DNA of 13,372 nucleotides from NCBI GenBank assembly GCA_964617665.1, contig CAZUAH010000380.1:1-13372 (forward strand), written 5' to 3'. Made by a program: the position numbers and the translations under genes. The first letter of the stretch is position 1, and the number at the start of each line of letters is the position of its first letter. Below are positions 1 to 7,426 of the stretch, in pieces. The notes beneath the pieces were generated by a model. That model was given only the letters and a program-made list of their open reading frames with translations, ran no database searches and was not told where the DNA came from. This DNA is from JADHUC01 sp964617665. GTDB taxonomy: Bacteria; Planctomycetota; Planctomycetia; Pirellulales; Pirellulaceae.

Positions 1-1
1 C

Positions 2-65
2 CCGTGGGGCGAGCTTCCAGCTTGCCTTTCCCTGCGAATTCGCAAGCTGGAAGCTCACGCCACGG
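2..65. repeat. Long imperfect palindrome (REP-like)
   Basis: Arms at 2-25 and 42-65 are reverse complements at 22 of 24 positions and enclose a 16-base loop, which itself contains part of the palindrome GCGAATTCGC (34-43). The right arm ends 22 bases beyond the kptA stop codon, so the hairpin lies in the 3' flank of kptA. It has no T-run on either strand, so it is not a standard intrinsic terminator. The left arm begins at base 2 of the window, so a larger element could extend beyond the edge. From memory, similar 'AAGCTGGAAGCT' palindromes are dispersed in planctomycete genomes, but no second copy occurs in this window. Confidence 0.7.
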
Positions 66-87
66 TACAAATCCGACATCCGCTCGG

Positions 88-636
88 CTAACCGTCCACC
101 TCGATGAACGAAGACGGGACGTGGTCCGTCAACCAGACGTTATTTGGTGTGACGAAGAACTCGTGCCCTGCTGTCCTCATCTCCTTTGCCTTGATCACGA
201 GAATGATCGGCTTGCCACGACGTTGGCCAACCGTCCTGGCCACCTTGCGATCCGCATGCAAGTGCACGTGATGGCGTTCGCCCTTGTTCAACCCGTGGCG
301 CAGTATCGAGGGCACAAAGCGTTCGGGAGTCCCGTGGTATAGAATGTCCGGCGGCTCCGCCGACTCGTAGCCCAATTCAACTTCGACCGAATGCCCCTGA
401 TTGGCCCGGATACGCGTGCCATCTTCGCTGAACGCAAATCGCCGTTTGTCATTGGTGCGCACGACCAATTCGAGTTGCTCACGCGAAAGCGGCCTTCCTC
501 GCCGGCCCATCGCCGTCAGCAACTCATCCACCGAGGTCCAGCCGGCTTCGTCCAACTGGATCCCAATCGTCTCAGGTTTATGTCTGAGCACCAAGCTGAG
601 GAACTTGCTTGTCTTTCTGGTTTGCTTGGCGTCCAT
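88..636 (-). CDS. kptA: RNA 2'-phosphotransferase (KptA/Tpt1 family)
   Basis: KptA/Tpt1 enzymes remove a 2'-phosphate from RNA using NAD+, via an ADP-ribosylated intermediate that yields ADP-ribose 1'',2''-cyclic phosphate. The 182-residue length is normal for the family. The N-terminal winged-helix part carries SKFLSLVLRHKPE (residues 10-22) with the catalytic Arg18-His19 pair. NDKRRF (62-67) holds the next conserved Arg, followed by IRANQGHS (76-83). The NAD-binding lobe has LYHGT (99-103), RHHVHL (121-126), GQRRGKP (137-143) and NNVWLTDHVP (165-174). All the usual catalytic positions look intact. The ATG at 636 is preferred, although an in-frame GTG at 645 would add three residues; neither has a strong Shine-Dalgarno sequence. 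The gene is divergent from the oxidoreductase gene and has no evident operon partner. The family is certain, but the bacterial substrate is unknown because bacteria lack the fungal-type tRNA ligation that makes the classical substrate. Confidence 0.95.
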   Translation of the reverse strand: MDAKQTRKTSKFLSLVLRHKPETIGIQLDEAGWTSVDELLTAMGRRGRPLSREQLELVVRTNDKRRFAFSEDGTRIRANQGHSVEVELGYESAEPPDILYHGTPERFVPSILRHGLNKGERHHVHLHADRKVARTVGQRRGKPIILVIKAKEMRTAGHEFFVTPNNVWLTDHVPSSFIEVDG

Positions 637-686
637 GGCTGTCACAACGAATTGATGACTTCGGCCGTGCGGTCATTGGTTGCAGT

Positions 687-695
687 ATTGTACCA
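687..695 (-). promoter_or_regulatory. Candidate extended -10 for kptA
   Basis: On the minus strand this reads TGGTACAAT, a TGn extension followed by a -10 hexamer matching TATAAT at five of six positions. It would give a leader of about 44 bases before the ATG at 636. No convincing -35 box is seen. This is pattern matching only. Confidence 0.35.
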
Positions 696-774
696 CGTCG
701 ACGGCGGAGATGATTCGTTCGGCGTCGTTCGCCAGATGTGCACGGCGGCCAGCGCAGAAACGGGCGGCGGCTTG

Positions 775-783
775 TGTTATGCT
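775..783 (+). promoter_or_regulatory. Candidate extended -10 for the oxidoreductase gene
   Basis: TGTTATGCT is a TGn extension plus a TATAAT-like hexamer, 67 bases before the ATG at 851. Together with the candidate at 687-695 it would make the 214-bp divergent gap a two-promoter region. No clear -35 box is visible, and nothing else recognisable lies in the gap apart from the ribosome-binding site. Confidence 0.3.
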
Positions 784-850
784 AGGAGCGAACAACACAC
801 CAAATATCTGCACGTCCGGACCTCCACCAGCCACTGAGGAGAGAACGTAG

Positions 851-2125
851 ATGCTTGATAGACGCGGACGTTCACGAAGATGTTTCCTTAAACATACAGC
901 AGCGGCAGCGATGTCCGGTGTCACTCTGCCGCACGTTATCGCCTCCGGGGTGCTTGCACGCCAGGGGCGGCCGGGTGCCAACGATCGTGTGATCATCGGG
1001 TTCGTCGGCACCGGTGGGCGTGCACGGCAATTGATGGATCACGTTCCGGAAGACGGGCGGATCGTGGCGATCTGCGATTGCTATCGCCAGCGATACATCG
1101 AGACACTTGCACAAAAGCAGACCGACTGGAATTCGTACCGGTACTATTCGGAGATGTTCGAGAAGGAGAATTTAGACGCGGTCGTGGTGGCCACGCCCGA
1201 CCATGCGCGCGTGCTGCCGTGCATCCGCGCGTGCCAGGCTGGCTTGGACGTCTACGCCGAAAAACCGCTAACGCTGACGATTGCCGAGGGCCGTGTTCTG
1301 GTCAACGCCGCTCGCAAACACGAACGAGTCTTCCAGGTCGGTAGCCAGCAGCGCACGATGGAGATGAACCGGTTTTCGTGCGAGTTGGTGCGCACCGGCG
1401 GAATCGGCAAGATCAAAGCGGTTCTTGGTGTGAACTATCCTGGGCCAAGGTGCTACAGCGGGTTACCCGAGCAGCCGATTCCCGAAGGCGACGATTGGGA
1501 TGTGTGGCAGTCGCAGGCCGAAGCTCGACCGTTCAACCACTCGCTGCAATTCGGTTGGATGCAGTGGCGGGCCTACTCGGGTGGCCAAATGACCAACTGG
1601 GGCGCCCATGGTTGTGATCAGATCCAGTGGGCATTGGGAATGAGCCAGACGGGACCGATTGAGATTTGGGCGACGGCTGAAGGGCCGAACGCACCAGTTC
1701 ACATGCGTTATGCCAACGACGTGGTCGTGCGGTACGAATTGGCCCAAGGCCCGATGGGCGGAGGCATTTTCGTCGGCGAGGACTGCAAGATCGAGATCAA
1801 TCGCAACAAGTTCACGACCAACCCGCCAGACTTCGTCAAGGACCCGCCCGAACCGGCCACGGCCGAAATCTGGGAAGGCCCAGGCTGGATCGCGCGGCCG
1901 CACATTCAGAATTGGCTGGATTGCATCAAGACGCGCGAAACACCAAATGCCGATGTGGAAATCGGCCATCGTTCAATCAGCATCTGCCATCTGGCGAACA
2001 TCGCGCGTGAAGTAGGCCGCAAGCTCAGGTGGGACCCGGAAACGGAGGTTTTCCCGGGTGACGACGAGGCCAACTGCTATCTGGACCGCCCGAAACGAAA
2101 GGGATACGAGTTGCCGGAGGTGTAG
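851..2125 (+). CDS. Tat-exported Gfo/Idh/MocA family oxidoreductase
   Basis: This is a predicted NAD(P)-dependent oxidoreductase, probably acting on a sugar or inositol derivative outside the cytoplasm. Residues 8-14 (SRRCFLK) match the twin-arginine export motif and are followed by an alanine-rich hydrophobic stretch (16-36). The Rossmann dinucleotide site is IIGFVGTGGRAR (48-59). VVVATPDH (111-118) and AEKPL (136-140) are the family signatures; EKP holds the lysine involved in catalysis. The C-terminal half has NWGAHGCDQIQWALG (249-263), in which His253 and Asp256 occupy the positions of the usual active-site His/Asp. The length of 424 residues is typical of the exported planctomycete subgroup. 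The ATG at 851 has GAGGAGA eight bases upstream. The family is clear; the substrate cannot be assigned. The gene is convergent with the cyclophilin-like gene and stands alone on its strand. Confidence 0.93.
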   Translation: MLDRRGRSRRCFLKHTAAAAMSGVTLPHVIASGVLARQGRPGANDRVIIGFVGTGGRARQLMDHVPEDGRIVAICDCYRQRYIETLAQKQTDWNSYRYYSEMFEKENLDAVVVATPDHARVLPCIRACQAGLDVYAEKPLTLTIAEGRVLVNAARKHERVFQVGSQQRTMEMNRFSCELVRTGGIGKIKAVLGVNYPGPRCYSGLPEQPIPEGDDWDVWQSQAEARPFNHSLQFGWMQWRAYSGGQMTNWGAHGCDQIQWALGMSQTGPIEIWATAEGPNAPVHMRYANDVVVRYELAQGPMGGGIFVGEDCKIEINRNKFTTNPPDFVKDPPEPATAEIWEGPGWIARPHIQNWLDCIKTRETPNADVEIGHRSISICHLANIAREVGRKLRWDPETEVFPGDDEANCYLDRPKRKGYELPEV

Positions 2126-2168
2126 CTGGTCAACTCGTCCAGCGCAAGTTCGGGATAGCGCAAGTCCA

Positions 2169-2543
2169 TCACGCCTTCTCGATACGCACCGTTGCGCCAT
2201 CAGGCACGGCTGTCAGTGCTGTGGCGTCGTCCGTGATTTGCCCGATCGGATTGACCGCGCTGGCCGCGCGAGGCGCGTCGCCATCGGATGCAGGCGTTAG
2301 GCCGAAAAAGATGCAGAACGCGTTGCCGGGTGGCCAGTAGGCCAACTCGCCCACCGCCATGTCGGCGCGTGCGTCGGGCGCCAATTGCCCTTCGACGGGG
2401 ATCGAGAAATAGATCTCCTCGCCCCAGCGGCTTCCCGACGCTTCGATCGGCAACGCCTCGACGATCGCCGCTGCTGTCGGCGAATCGTTCAGTTCCGCCG
2501 CCAGCGTTACATCCCCTGCCGTGATCCGTATCGACTGTCCCAT
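2169..2543 (-). CDS. Small cyclophilin-like fold protein (TM1367-type)
   Basis: This 124-residue protein has no signal peptide and is predicted to be cytoplasmic. It matches the small cyclophilin-like beta-barrel family typified by Thermotoga TM1367. Visible family features are AELNDSPTA (16-24), WGEEIYFSIPV (40-50), LAYWPPGNAFCIFFG (67-81) and a PR.AS.VNPIGQI run (91-103). True prolyl isomerases are longer and have an Arg/Phe active-site set not visible here, so isomerase activity should not be assumed; the biochemical function of the family is not known to me. The ATG at 2543 has a purine-rich GGGAGAG just upstream. It lies 41 bp after the exported protein gene at 2585-3712 on the same strand and is probably co-transcribed with it. 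Confidence 0.85.
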   Translation of the reverse strand: MGQSIRITAGDVTLAAELNDSPTAAAIVEALPIEASGSRWGEEIYFSIPVEGQLAPDARADMAVGELAYWPPGNAFCIFFGLTPASDGDAPRAASAVNPIGQITDDATALTAVPDGATVRIEKA

Positions 2544-2584
2544 CGCGCTCTCCCGTCGTCTTCACTCTCAGGAATTCCCGTCGG

Positions 2585-3712
2585 TTACATCTTGTGGGCT
2601 CGCCGGATCTCCGCTTCGATTTCTTCCATGTCTGGATAATCAGACGAAAGTGCGTGCGATCGAATCCAGGCTTGCTCCTCGGCGTCAGGACTGCAATCCG
2701 GCAAAAGGAGAAGTGACTCGGACGAGTCCGTCGTTTCGCAGGTAATGGCGGTGATCCGAGGGATCGTCTCGCGGTCCGGGTTGCGGCTGAGCCGGATTTC
2801 CTCGATTTCCTCCGGTCTGGGGCGGATCACCAGGTAGTGTTGAAAGCCGTCGCCCGTGGGATGCAAATGGATGGCTTTCGATTTGCTAAACAGTTTGCCT
2901 TCCGCGTCCAGCGTGTAACCGAGCGTCAACGGATATCGTTCATGGCGTCCTGTTGCGTACAGGATGTCGATCGCGCCGTAAGTCTCCAGCGGCTTTCCTC
3001 TGGACACGGTGCAGCCCAGGAAGAACAGATGCTTGGCGGTGAATCCGCAAGGAATTTCTGCGGCGCCAGTGGACGGGATCATCGTGTACACGGTAGGAAT
3101 GCGCGAAAACGGAATGCCGCCAGCGACCGATTCAGTTCCTACCTTGGGTAGCTTCAGCGTTACTCGCCAGTGTTCCGGCAACCCCTTGCGAAAATCGACC
3201 CTCAGATCCGGCCCTGCGTCGATGCTCCCGATGCCCAGCCACGCATACGCGCCGTCGGTGTTTCCGTCGTGCACCTGGATGCGCACCCTGCGGGGACTCA
3301 GATCGCTAACATCCCACGAGCGTTCCTGCATGGGATCCGAACCGGGTGCCATCGCCCTGAGCAACGTCTTGCCGGTGGCATAGTCGATCAGTGCAATGAA
3401 GTTCTGGTTTCGGCCGCCCCCTTGACCATCGTGCCCGCAAATCGTGAAGTCGATCTTGTCGACTTTCATCGAGAAGACTGGCGAGACGATGATTCCCGCT
3501 CCCGACTCGCCGCCGCCCAGCGACGATAGATACGGCTCGACTTGACGGTTCGCGCCGTCACGATCCAGGATCGCCCATGTTCCTGTCGAAGGGGGCAGTG
3601 GACACTTGAGCGACTGGTATGTGTCTGAGGCCGAAGGACCCGGCTGGGCTCTAACAGACATTGGTATCAACATGGTGATCAATACCACAATCATCCAGAT
3701 TCGCATTGCCAT
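2585..3712 (-). CDS. Exported two-domain beta-sandwich protein of unknown function
   Basis: A signal peptide occupies residues 1-22 (hydrophobic MIVVLITMLIPMSV, likely cut after VRA). The mature part seems to contain two beta-rich domains. The first (about 40-170) has RDRDG-like and VSPVFSM segments, the glycine-rich ICGHDGQGGG (91-100), SWDVSDL (132-138) and GAYAWLGIG (154-162). This layout resembles galactose-binding-like modules of planctomycete exported proteins. The second (about 190-325) has GGIPFSRIP (198-206), HLFFLGCTV (228-236) and RYPLTLGYTLD (259-269), again a jelly-roll-like pattern. The C-terminal tail (327-375) is acidic. No catalytic motif of a known enzyme is visible. The ATG at 3712 is chosen because GGAG lies seven bases upstream and the signal peptide starts there; an in-frame GTG at 3748 has no ribosome-binding site. 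A carbohydrate-binding role is a guess. Confidence 0.8.
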   Translation of the reverse strand: MAMRIWMIVVLITMLIPMSVRAQPGPSASDTYQSLKCPLPPSTGTWAILDRDGANRQVEPYLSSLGGGESGAGIIVSPVFSMKVDKIDFTICGHDGQGGGRNQNFIALIDYATGKTLLRAMAPGSDPMQERSWDVSDLSPRRVRIQVHDGNTDGAYAWLGIGSIDAGPDLRVDFRKGLPEHWRVTLKLPKVGTESVAGGIPFSRIPTVYTMIPSTGAAEIPCGFTAKHLFFLGCTVSRGKPLETYGAIDILYATGRHERYPLTLGYTLDAEGKLFSKSKAIHLHPTGDGFQHYLVIRPRPEEIEEIRLSRNPDRETIPRITAITCETTDSSESLLLLPDCSPDAEEQAWIRSHALSSDYPDMEEIEAEIRRAHKM

Positions 3713-3719
3713 CGAAGAA

Positions 3720-3723
3720 CTCC
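3720..3723 (-). promoter_or_regulatory. Shine-Dalgarno that decides the start at 3712
   Basis: GGAG on the minus strand is followed by a 7-base spacer and ATG. It supports the 3712 start over the longer GTG reading at 3748, which would place 12 extra residues before the signal peptide. Confidence 0.6.
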
Positions 3724-3772
3724 AAATGGAAAGCCTCGTGAACAGCACACGTCGTGACGGTTTCCGTCCGAC

Positions 3773-3781
3773 GTTGTAGCA
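3773..3781 (-). promoter_or_regulatory. Candidate extended -10 for the exported protein/cyclophilin-like pair
   Basis: On the minus strand this reads TGCTACAAC, with ACGACA 18 bases further upstream as a possible -35 (four of six to TTGACA). It would give a leader of about 54 bases to the ATG at 3712. Pattern only. Confidence 0.3.
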
Positions 3782-3905
3782 TTCTCACCCGCCATTGTCG
3801 TGTTCCTCGTCAATCCCGACAAGGGTTTTCCGGTGGGACGATCGCGCATATATCTACAAGGCCTTCGATCCCATCTGGATTGATATCCAAGAGAAACCGG
3901 TCCAC

Positions 3906-3914
3906 TGCTATACT
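3906..3914 (+). promoter_or_regulatory. Candidate extended -10 for the hydrolase/membrane-protein pair
   Basis: TGCTATACT is an extended -10 with five of six matches to TATAAT, 74 bases before the ATG at 3989. No good -35 is present, which fits an extended -10 promoter. The rest of the 276-bp divergent gap (3713-3988) holds no recognisable gene or repeat. Confidence 0.35.
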
Positions 3915-3973
3915 GCGCACACTGGCAGTCATGGCCAAGGCCTCGCGGACGGCTGCCGTTGCTCATTGCGACC

Positions 3974-3982
3974 AGGAGGAGG
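3974..3982 (+). promoter_or_regulatory. Strong Shine-Dalgarno that decides the start at 3989
   Basis: AGGAGGAGG lies six bases before the ATG at 3989. It favours that start over the in-frame start at 3959, which would add ten basic residues before the lipoprotein signal. Confidence 0.8.
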
Positions 3983-3988
3983 CATCGC

Positions 3989-5287
3989 ATGCAACGCACA
4001 ACTCTGACAGCAATAGCCATTCTTGGTGTCGTCTTGCTGGCTTCGTGCTTCGATTCTCCGCAGCCCGTAGGGACCTCGGGCAACGTGGCCGAACCCGTTG
4101 CCCCGGAGATGCTTGCGCATTCGCTGGCGGATTCGTCGGCCCTGGCGGAAAGGAAAGCGGACTATTGCGTCTGGCGGGTTCCGTTTGTCACGAATCGTGA
4201 GGCGGATCCAAAGCAAGAAGCCGGGTTGGGCTTCGGCAAGACGTTCGGCGCGATGCAAACCGGGATCTGTCAGATCCGCGTGCCGAACCAGCGCGAGAGA
4301 GGTGCTTGTGAAGTTGCGCCGCCTGATAGCTCGCCTGACGACGCGCAGTGGACGGGCCATTTGCTTCGCCAGAGCACCGAATTGACGGAACCGGTGGATT
4401 TCCATGAACAAGTAAACGCGCTGGTCAAGGGTTCCACCGGCAAAGACGTGCTGGTGTTTACGCACGGGTATCGCGTCAGTTATCACGAAGCCGTTTGTCG
4501 TACGGCGCAAATTGCGCAAGACATGCCATTCAACGGCGTGACGATCTGTTTCAGTTGGCCTTCGCAGGGCGAATTGCTGAAGTACGGCAAGGACGGTGGC
4601 AATGCCGCCATCGGTCCATGGTCCCTGGCCGCGTTTCTGGCCGATTTGCGAGACGCGTTGGACGACGATTCGCGAATCAGCGTCTTGGCTCACAGCATGG
4701 GGAATCGAGTCCTTCTGTCCGCGTTGCAGATTCTCCGAGGCAAGATTCCGGCGAACGATTCTCAATTCGGCGTCCACATCGTGAATCCCAAGCCCATGTT
4801 CCCGCGATTCGGTGCGTGGCAGCAGCGGACGTCGCCGCCGCTGGATCATATTGTGTTCGCGGCCCCGGATGTGGCTAGCGACAAGTTCCGCGAAGCGATG
4901 GCGGATATCCGGCCTCTGACTCGACACGCAACGCTGTACGCTTCCGCATTCGACTTCGCACTTTGGTCCTCTTCGGTGGCCAACCTGGGGACGAAGAGGG
5001 CGGGCGACGCGAGACAATTGGTGCTGGTGCCGGGTTTGACCACGATCGACGCGTCCCGCGCCAGCAAGGCCGACGCGCTCGGACATTCGTACTACGGCAG
5101 CAGCCGCGACGTGCTGACTGACCTGTTCTACCTGCTCAAGTTCGACCAGCCGCCGGAACAGCGGCAATGGTTGACGAAGCGAAGCCAGCGTGATAAGCCC
5201 TACTGGGTGTTCACTAGCGAAACGCCCGTTCTGGCTCGGATTAGTGACAAAACGGACGATGGCTTGACGACAGTGACGCGATGGTAA
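3989..5287 (+). CDS. Alpha/beta-hydrolase lipoprotein (DUF900/COG4782 type)
   Basis: This is a predicted lipid-anchored serine hydrolase (esterase/lipase-like). The 432-residue protein starts with a lipoprotein signal whose lipobox is LLASC with Cys20. The early VPFVTNRE (64-71) corresponds to the family's characteristic F-x-T-(D/N)-R entry motif. The alpha/beta-hydrolase core has VLVFTHGY (154-161, oxyanion region), AHSMGNR (234-240) with the nucleophile Ser236, FAAPDVASDKF (290-300) with candidate Asp294, and ALGHSYYG (363-370) with candidate His366. The catalytic set therefore looks complete. Extra sequence after residue 370 may be a family extension. The next gene begins six bases after the stop, so the two are very likely co-transcribed. 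The natural substrate is unknown. Confidence 0.88.
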   Translation: MQRTTLTAIAILGVVLLASCFDSPQPVGTSGNVAEPVAPEMLAHSLADSSALAERKADYCVWRVPFVTNREADPKQEAGLGFGKTFGAMQTGICQIRVPNQRERGACEVAPPDSSPDDAQWTGHLLRQSTELTEPVDFHEQVNALVKGSTGKDVLVFTHGYRVSYHEAVCRTAQIAQDMPFNGVTICFSWPSQGELLKYGKDGGNAAIGPWSLAAFLADLRDALDDDSRISVLAHSMGNRVLLSALQILRGKIPANDSQFGVHIVNPKPMFPRFGAWQQRTSPPLDHIVFAAPDVASDKFREAMADIRPLTRHATLYASAFDFALWSSSVANLGTKRAGDARQLVLVPGLTTIDASRASKADALGHSYYGSSRDVLTDLFYLLKFDQPPEQRQWLTKRSQRDKPYWVFTSETPVLARISDKTDDGLTTVTRW

Positions 5288-5293
5288 TCTGCT

Positions 5294-7381
5294 ATGCCTT
5301 GGTTCGACCCTGGTTCCGCCCAGTTCCGTGCGCCGATCGAGGCGATGGCGTTCTTCGGCGCGGGACTTGCTGTTCTGGCCGTTTGGGCAGGGTTGAGCCG
5401 TTGGCATTGGTTCGTGCGAGCGCTGGTCGTTTCTCTGGCAGTTGCGACGCTACTTCCGATCCGCGCATATGAACCGGTGTTGCTTTTCATGCTCGTCGTG
5501 CCTCTGACGGCGGTTGCGATGGCCATCATTCGTCATTGGTTCAAGCTGACGATGGCCAGCGGGCGGGCAGATCGCGCCATCCAGTCGAGGATTGTCATTC
5601 GTGTCACCGCCTTCTGCTATTCGCTTGTCCTTCTGCATGTTTCTGCTCTGATTGTTGCGTCGGTGAGGGGAAATCTACTTCCAGCGGGTCGTTCGTTTTG
5701 GCCGAGCTGGTACGAGTGGACGGCGTTTGGAGCGATCGTGATCGGGCTGGCCATTGTGACGATAAGTTTGAATCTCGCCAGGAAGTCGCCTGGAGCAGAG
5801 GAAGATACAACTGACAAACGACCGTCGAGCGTGCGGCGTCTTCGCTTCGGCTTGCGCGATTTGCTGTTGTTGATCGCCGTCGTGGGCATGGCTTCGGCAG
5901 TGCTCGCGTCGATCGTGAGAAAGCCGCTCATTCTTGATTGGCTCGGCATGCTCGGCACAGCCACGTGCCTTGTGATTATGATCGTGTTGGCCGCGTGTGT
6001 GGCGCTTGTTCGCCGAGGCTGGATTGCGTCTGGTGTGGCACTGGCGCTGGCAATCATTGGATCGGCAGCGTTGCACACGTGGTTGCTGCCGGATTGGGCC
6101 GGCATGGAGGCCATCATCTCGCTACGCGGCGCGTGGTTTCCCATGTTCAAGTGTTTCTTGTTTGCTTTTTCGCTGTTCGCAGCGGTCGTGCTGTGTGTCA
6201 CGTGTTGTCTTGCTGTCGCAGGCGTGTTCGACGAGCGCACGATTCCCCGCACCTCGGTCGCGACGGTGGCACGCATCGCTCTGCTTCTTGTCCTTATCGG
6301 TGCATACGGCCCATTGGCGGTCGTCTACTACCGGATGTTGGCCGAGATGCCTGTGCCCGAGTACACCCTGCCGGACACAAACGCCTATCCACAGATCATG
6401 GCGGCCGTCGAGAAGCTGCATAGCCTAAACCGGGCTGGGGCGACGATTGCGGACATTCGTGACGTGCAAGGCAATCCGGCCAGGAGCAAGGTGATTGCAG
6501 AAACGTATCGCGAGCTGATGGAGACACTCAAGCGGCCAGCCTATGTCCCGATGGACATGGAGCGAGACGCGCGAGAGGAGTACTTCAAGCATCAAATAGA
6601 CGTTTGTTTCGCCATGCTTCGTCCGCTGGCCCGGACTTGGGATTCCGAGAGCAGCGACGCGGCGGCGGCGAAACAGTACGACGTTGCAGCAGACTTCGGT
6701 CTGGCAAATATGCGACTTGGAGGCACACAGCAAACCGGCGGTATCCTATACCAGTTTCTTACGGGCGTCGCTGTCGAGGAGGTTGGCATCGACCAGATCA
6801 ACGGCGTGCGGCACGACGTTTCCCACGAAGAGACGCGGCAGTTAATTGAGACGCTGGAGGCAATCGACCGTGATCGCGAACCGCTTGAAGTGACCATCGC
6901 ACGGGACGTCGCTTGGAGCGACAGAGCGTACACATGGCGAAACTCGCTGGGCCGGGAAGCGCCTATCGTTTTGGCTCTGACCGAGCCAATTGAACATGGC
7001 TTCTCATGGTCAAACTCGGGGATACTCCAGGTATGCCAATCCGCGAAGGATCGACGCGACGCCATGCAGCGGCTGCTGATGGTGGATCTTGCGCTTCGGT
7101 TGTTCCGGCACGACGAAGGACGCCTGCCAGAATCGCTCGCGGAACTGTGCCCCAAATACCTATCCACCGTGCCCCTCGATCCATATTCCGGTCGTCCCCT
7201 GGTCTATCGCCGCGTGGACGACACTTGCGTTCTGTACAGCGTCTGGGACGACGGTGACGACGACGGCGGAAAATTCGGCACGTTCACCGAGATTTGGGGC
7301 AAAGACGACTTTGACCTCGACCTGGACGTCCACATTCGCCCGCCGGCCCCACCTCCTGCGCCGACGAGTAAGAAACAGTAG
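5294..7381 (+). CDS. Polytopic membrane protein with pseudopilin-like C-terminal tail
   Basis: This is a 695-residue protein of unknown function. About ten hydrophobic segments lie at roughly 16-36, 39-56, 60-81, 100-124, 140-161, 188-208, 214-239, 244-262, 285-311 and 324-347. RFGLRDLLLLIAVVG (184-198) matches the F-x-L-R-D-L-L start of a membrane segment common in planctomycete membrane proteins. Residues 350-695 appear soluble. Their last part has LALRLFRHDEGRLPESL (599-615), KYLSTVPLDPYSGRPLVY (621-638) and LYSVWDDGDDDGG (647-659). This resembles the C-terminal part of type II secretion pseudopilins, where a P-x-D-P-x-G-x-P-x-x-Y segment precedes an acidic Ca2+-binding-type loop, but there is no N-terminal pilin methylation motif. 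The tail ends in a proline-rich stretch. The start at 5294 has no clear ribosome-binding site, suggesting translational coupling to the upstream hydrolase; an in-frame ATG at 5345 is an alternative. Confidence 0.85.
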   Translation: MPWFDPGSAQFRAPIEAMAFFGAGLAVLAVWAGLSRWHWFVRALVVSLAVATLLPIRAYEPVLLFMLVVPLTAVAMAIIRHWFKLTMASGRADRAIQSRIVIRVTAFCYSLVLLHVSALIVASVRGNLLPAGRSFWPSWYEWTAFGAIVIGLAIVTISLNLARKSPGAEEDTTDKRPSSVRRLRFGLRDLLLLIAVVGMASAVLASIVRKPLILDWLGMLGTATCLVIMIVLAACVALVRRGWIASGVALALAIIGSAALHTWLLPDWAGMEAIISLRGAWFPMFKCFLFAFSLFAAVVLCVTCCLAVAGVFDERTIPRTSVATVARIALLLVLIGAYGPLAVVYYRMLAEMPVPEYTLPDTNAYPQIMAAVEKLHSLNRAGATIADIRDVQGNPARSKVIAETYRELMETLKRPAYVPMDMERDAREEYFKHQIDVCFAMLRPLARTWDSESSDAAAAKQYDVAADFGLANMRLGGTQQTGGILYQFLTGVAVEEVGIDQINGVRHDVSHEETRQLIETLEAIDRDREPLEVTIARDVAWSDRAYTWRNSLGREAPIVLALTEPIEHGFSWSNSGILQVCQSAKDRRDAMQRLLMVDLALRLFRHDEGRLPESLAELCPKYLSTVPLDPYSGRPLVYRRVDDTCVLYSVWDDGDDDGGKFGTFTEIWGKDDFDLDLDVHIRPPAPPPAPTSKKQ

Positions 7382-7426
7382 ACCGGCGTTGGTCAGCGTG
7401 CATCCAATGCGATGCAAAGAACGGCG

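Noticed and set aside
2138..2166. A direct repeat AGCGCAAGT in the convergent gap after the oxidoreductase gene
   Set aside because: Two 9-base copies without symmetry or hairpin potential are too short to support a terminator or binding-site call.
3929..5407. A 492-codon open frame on the minus strand
   Set aside because: It lies antisense to the hydrolase gene, which has a lipobox, catalytic motifs and a strong ribosome-binding site. The antisense translation is Arg/Gln/His-rich with no recognisable domain, as expected from the complement of a GC-rich gene.
5617..6276. A 219-codon minus-strand open frame opposite the membrane protein gene
   Set aside because: It is antisense to several transmembrane segments, and its Ser/Thr/Ala/Arg-rich composition is what the complement of hydrophobic codons yields. 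No start signal or domain is seen.
7381..7415. Two small hairpins (GACC/GGTC and GCATC/GATGC) between the convergent genes, considered as a bidirectional terminator
   Set aside because: Stems are only four and five base pairs and no T-run follows on either strand.
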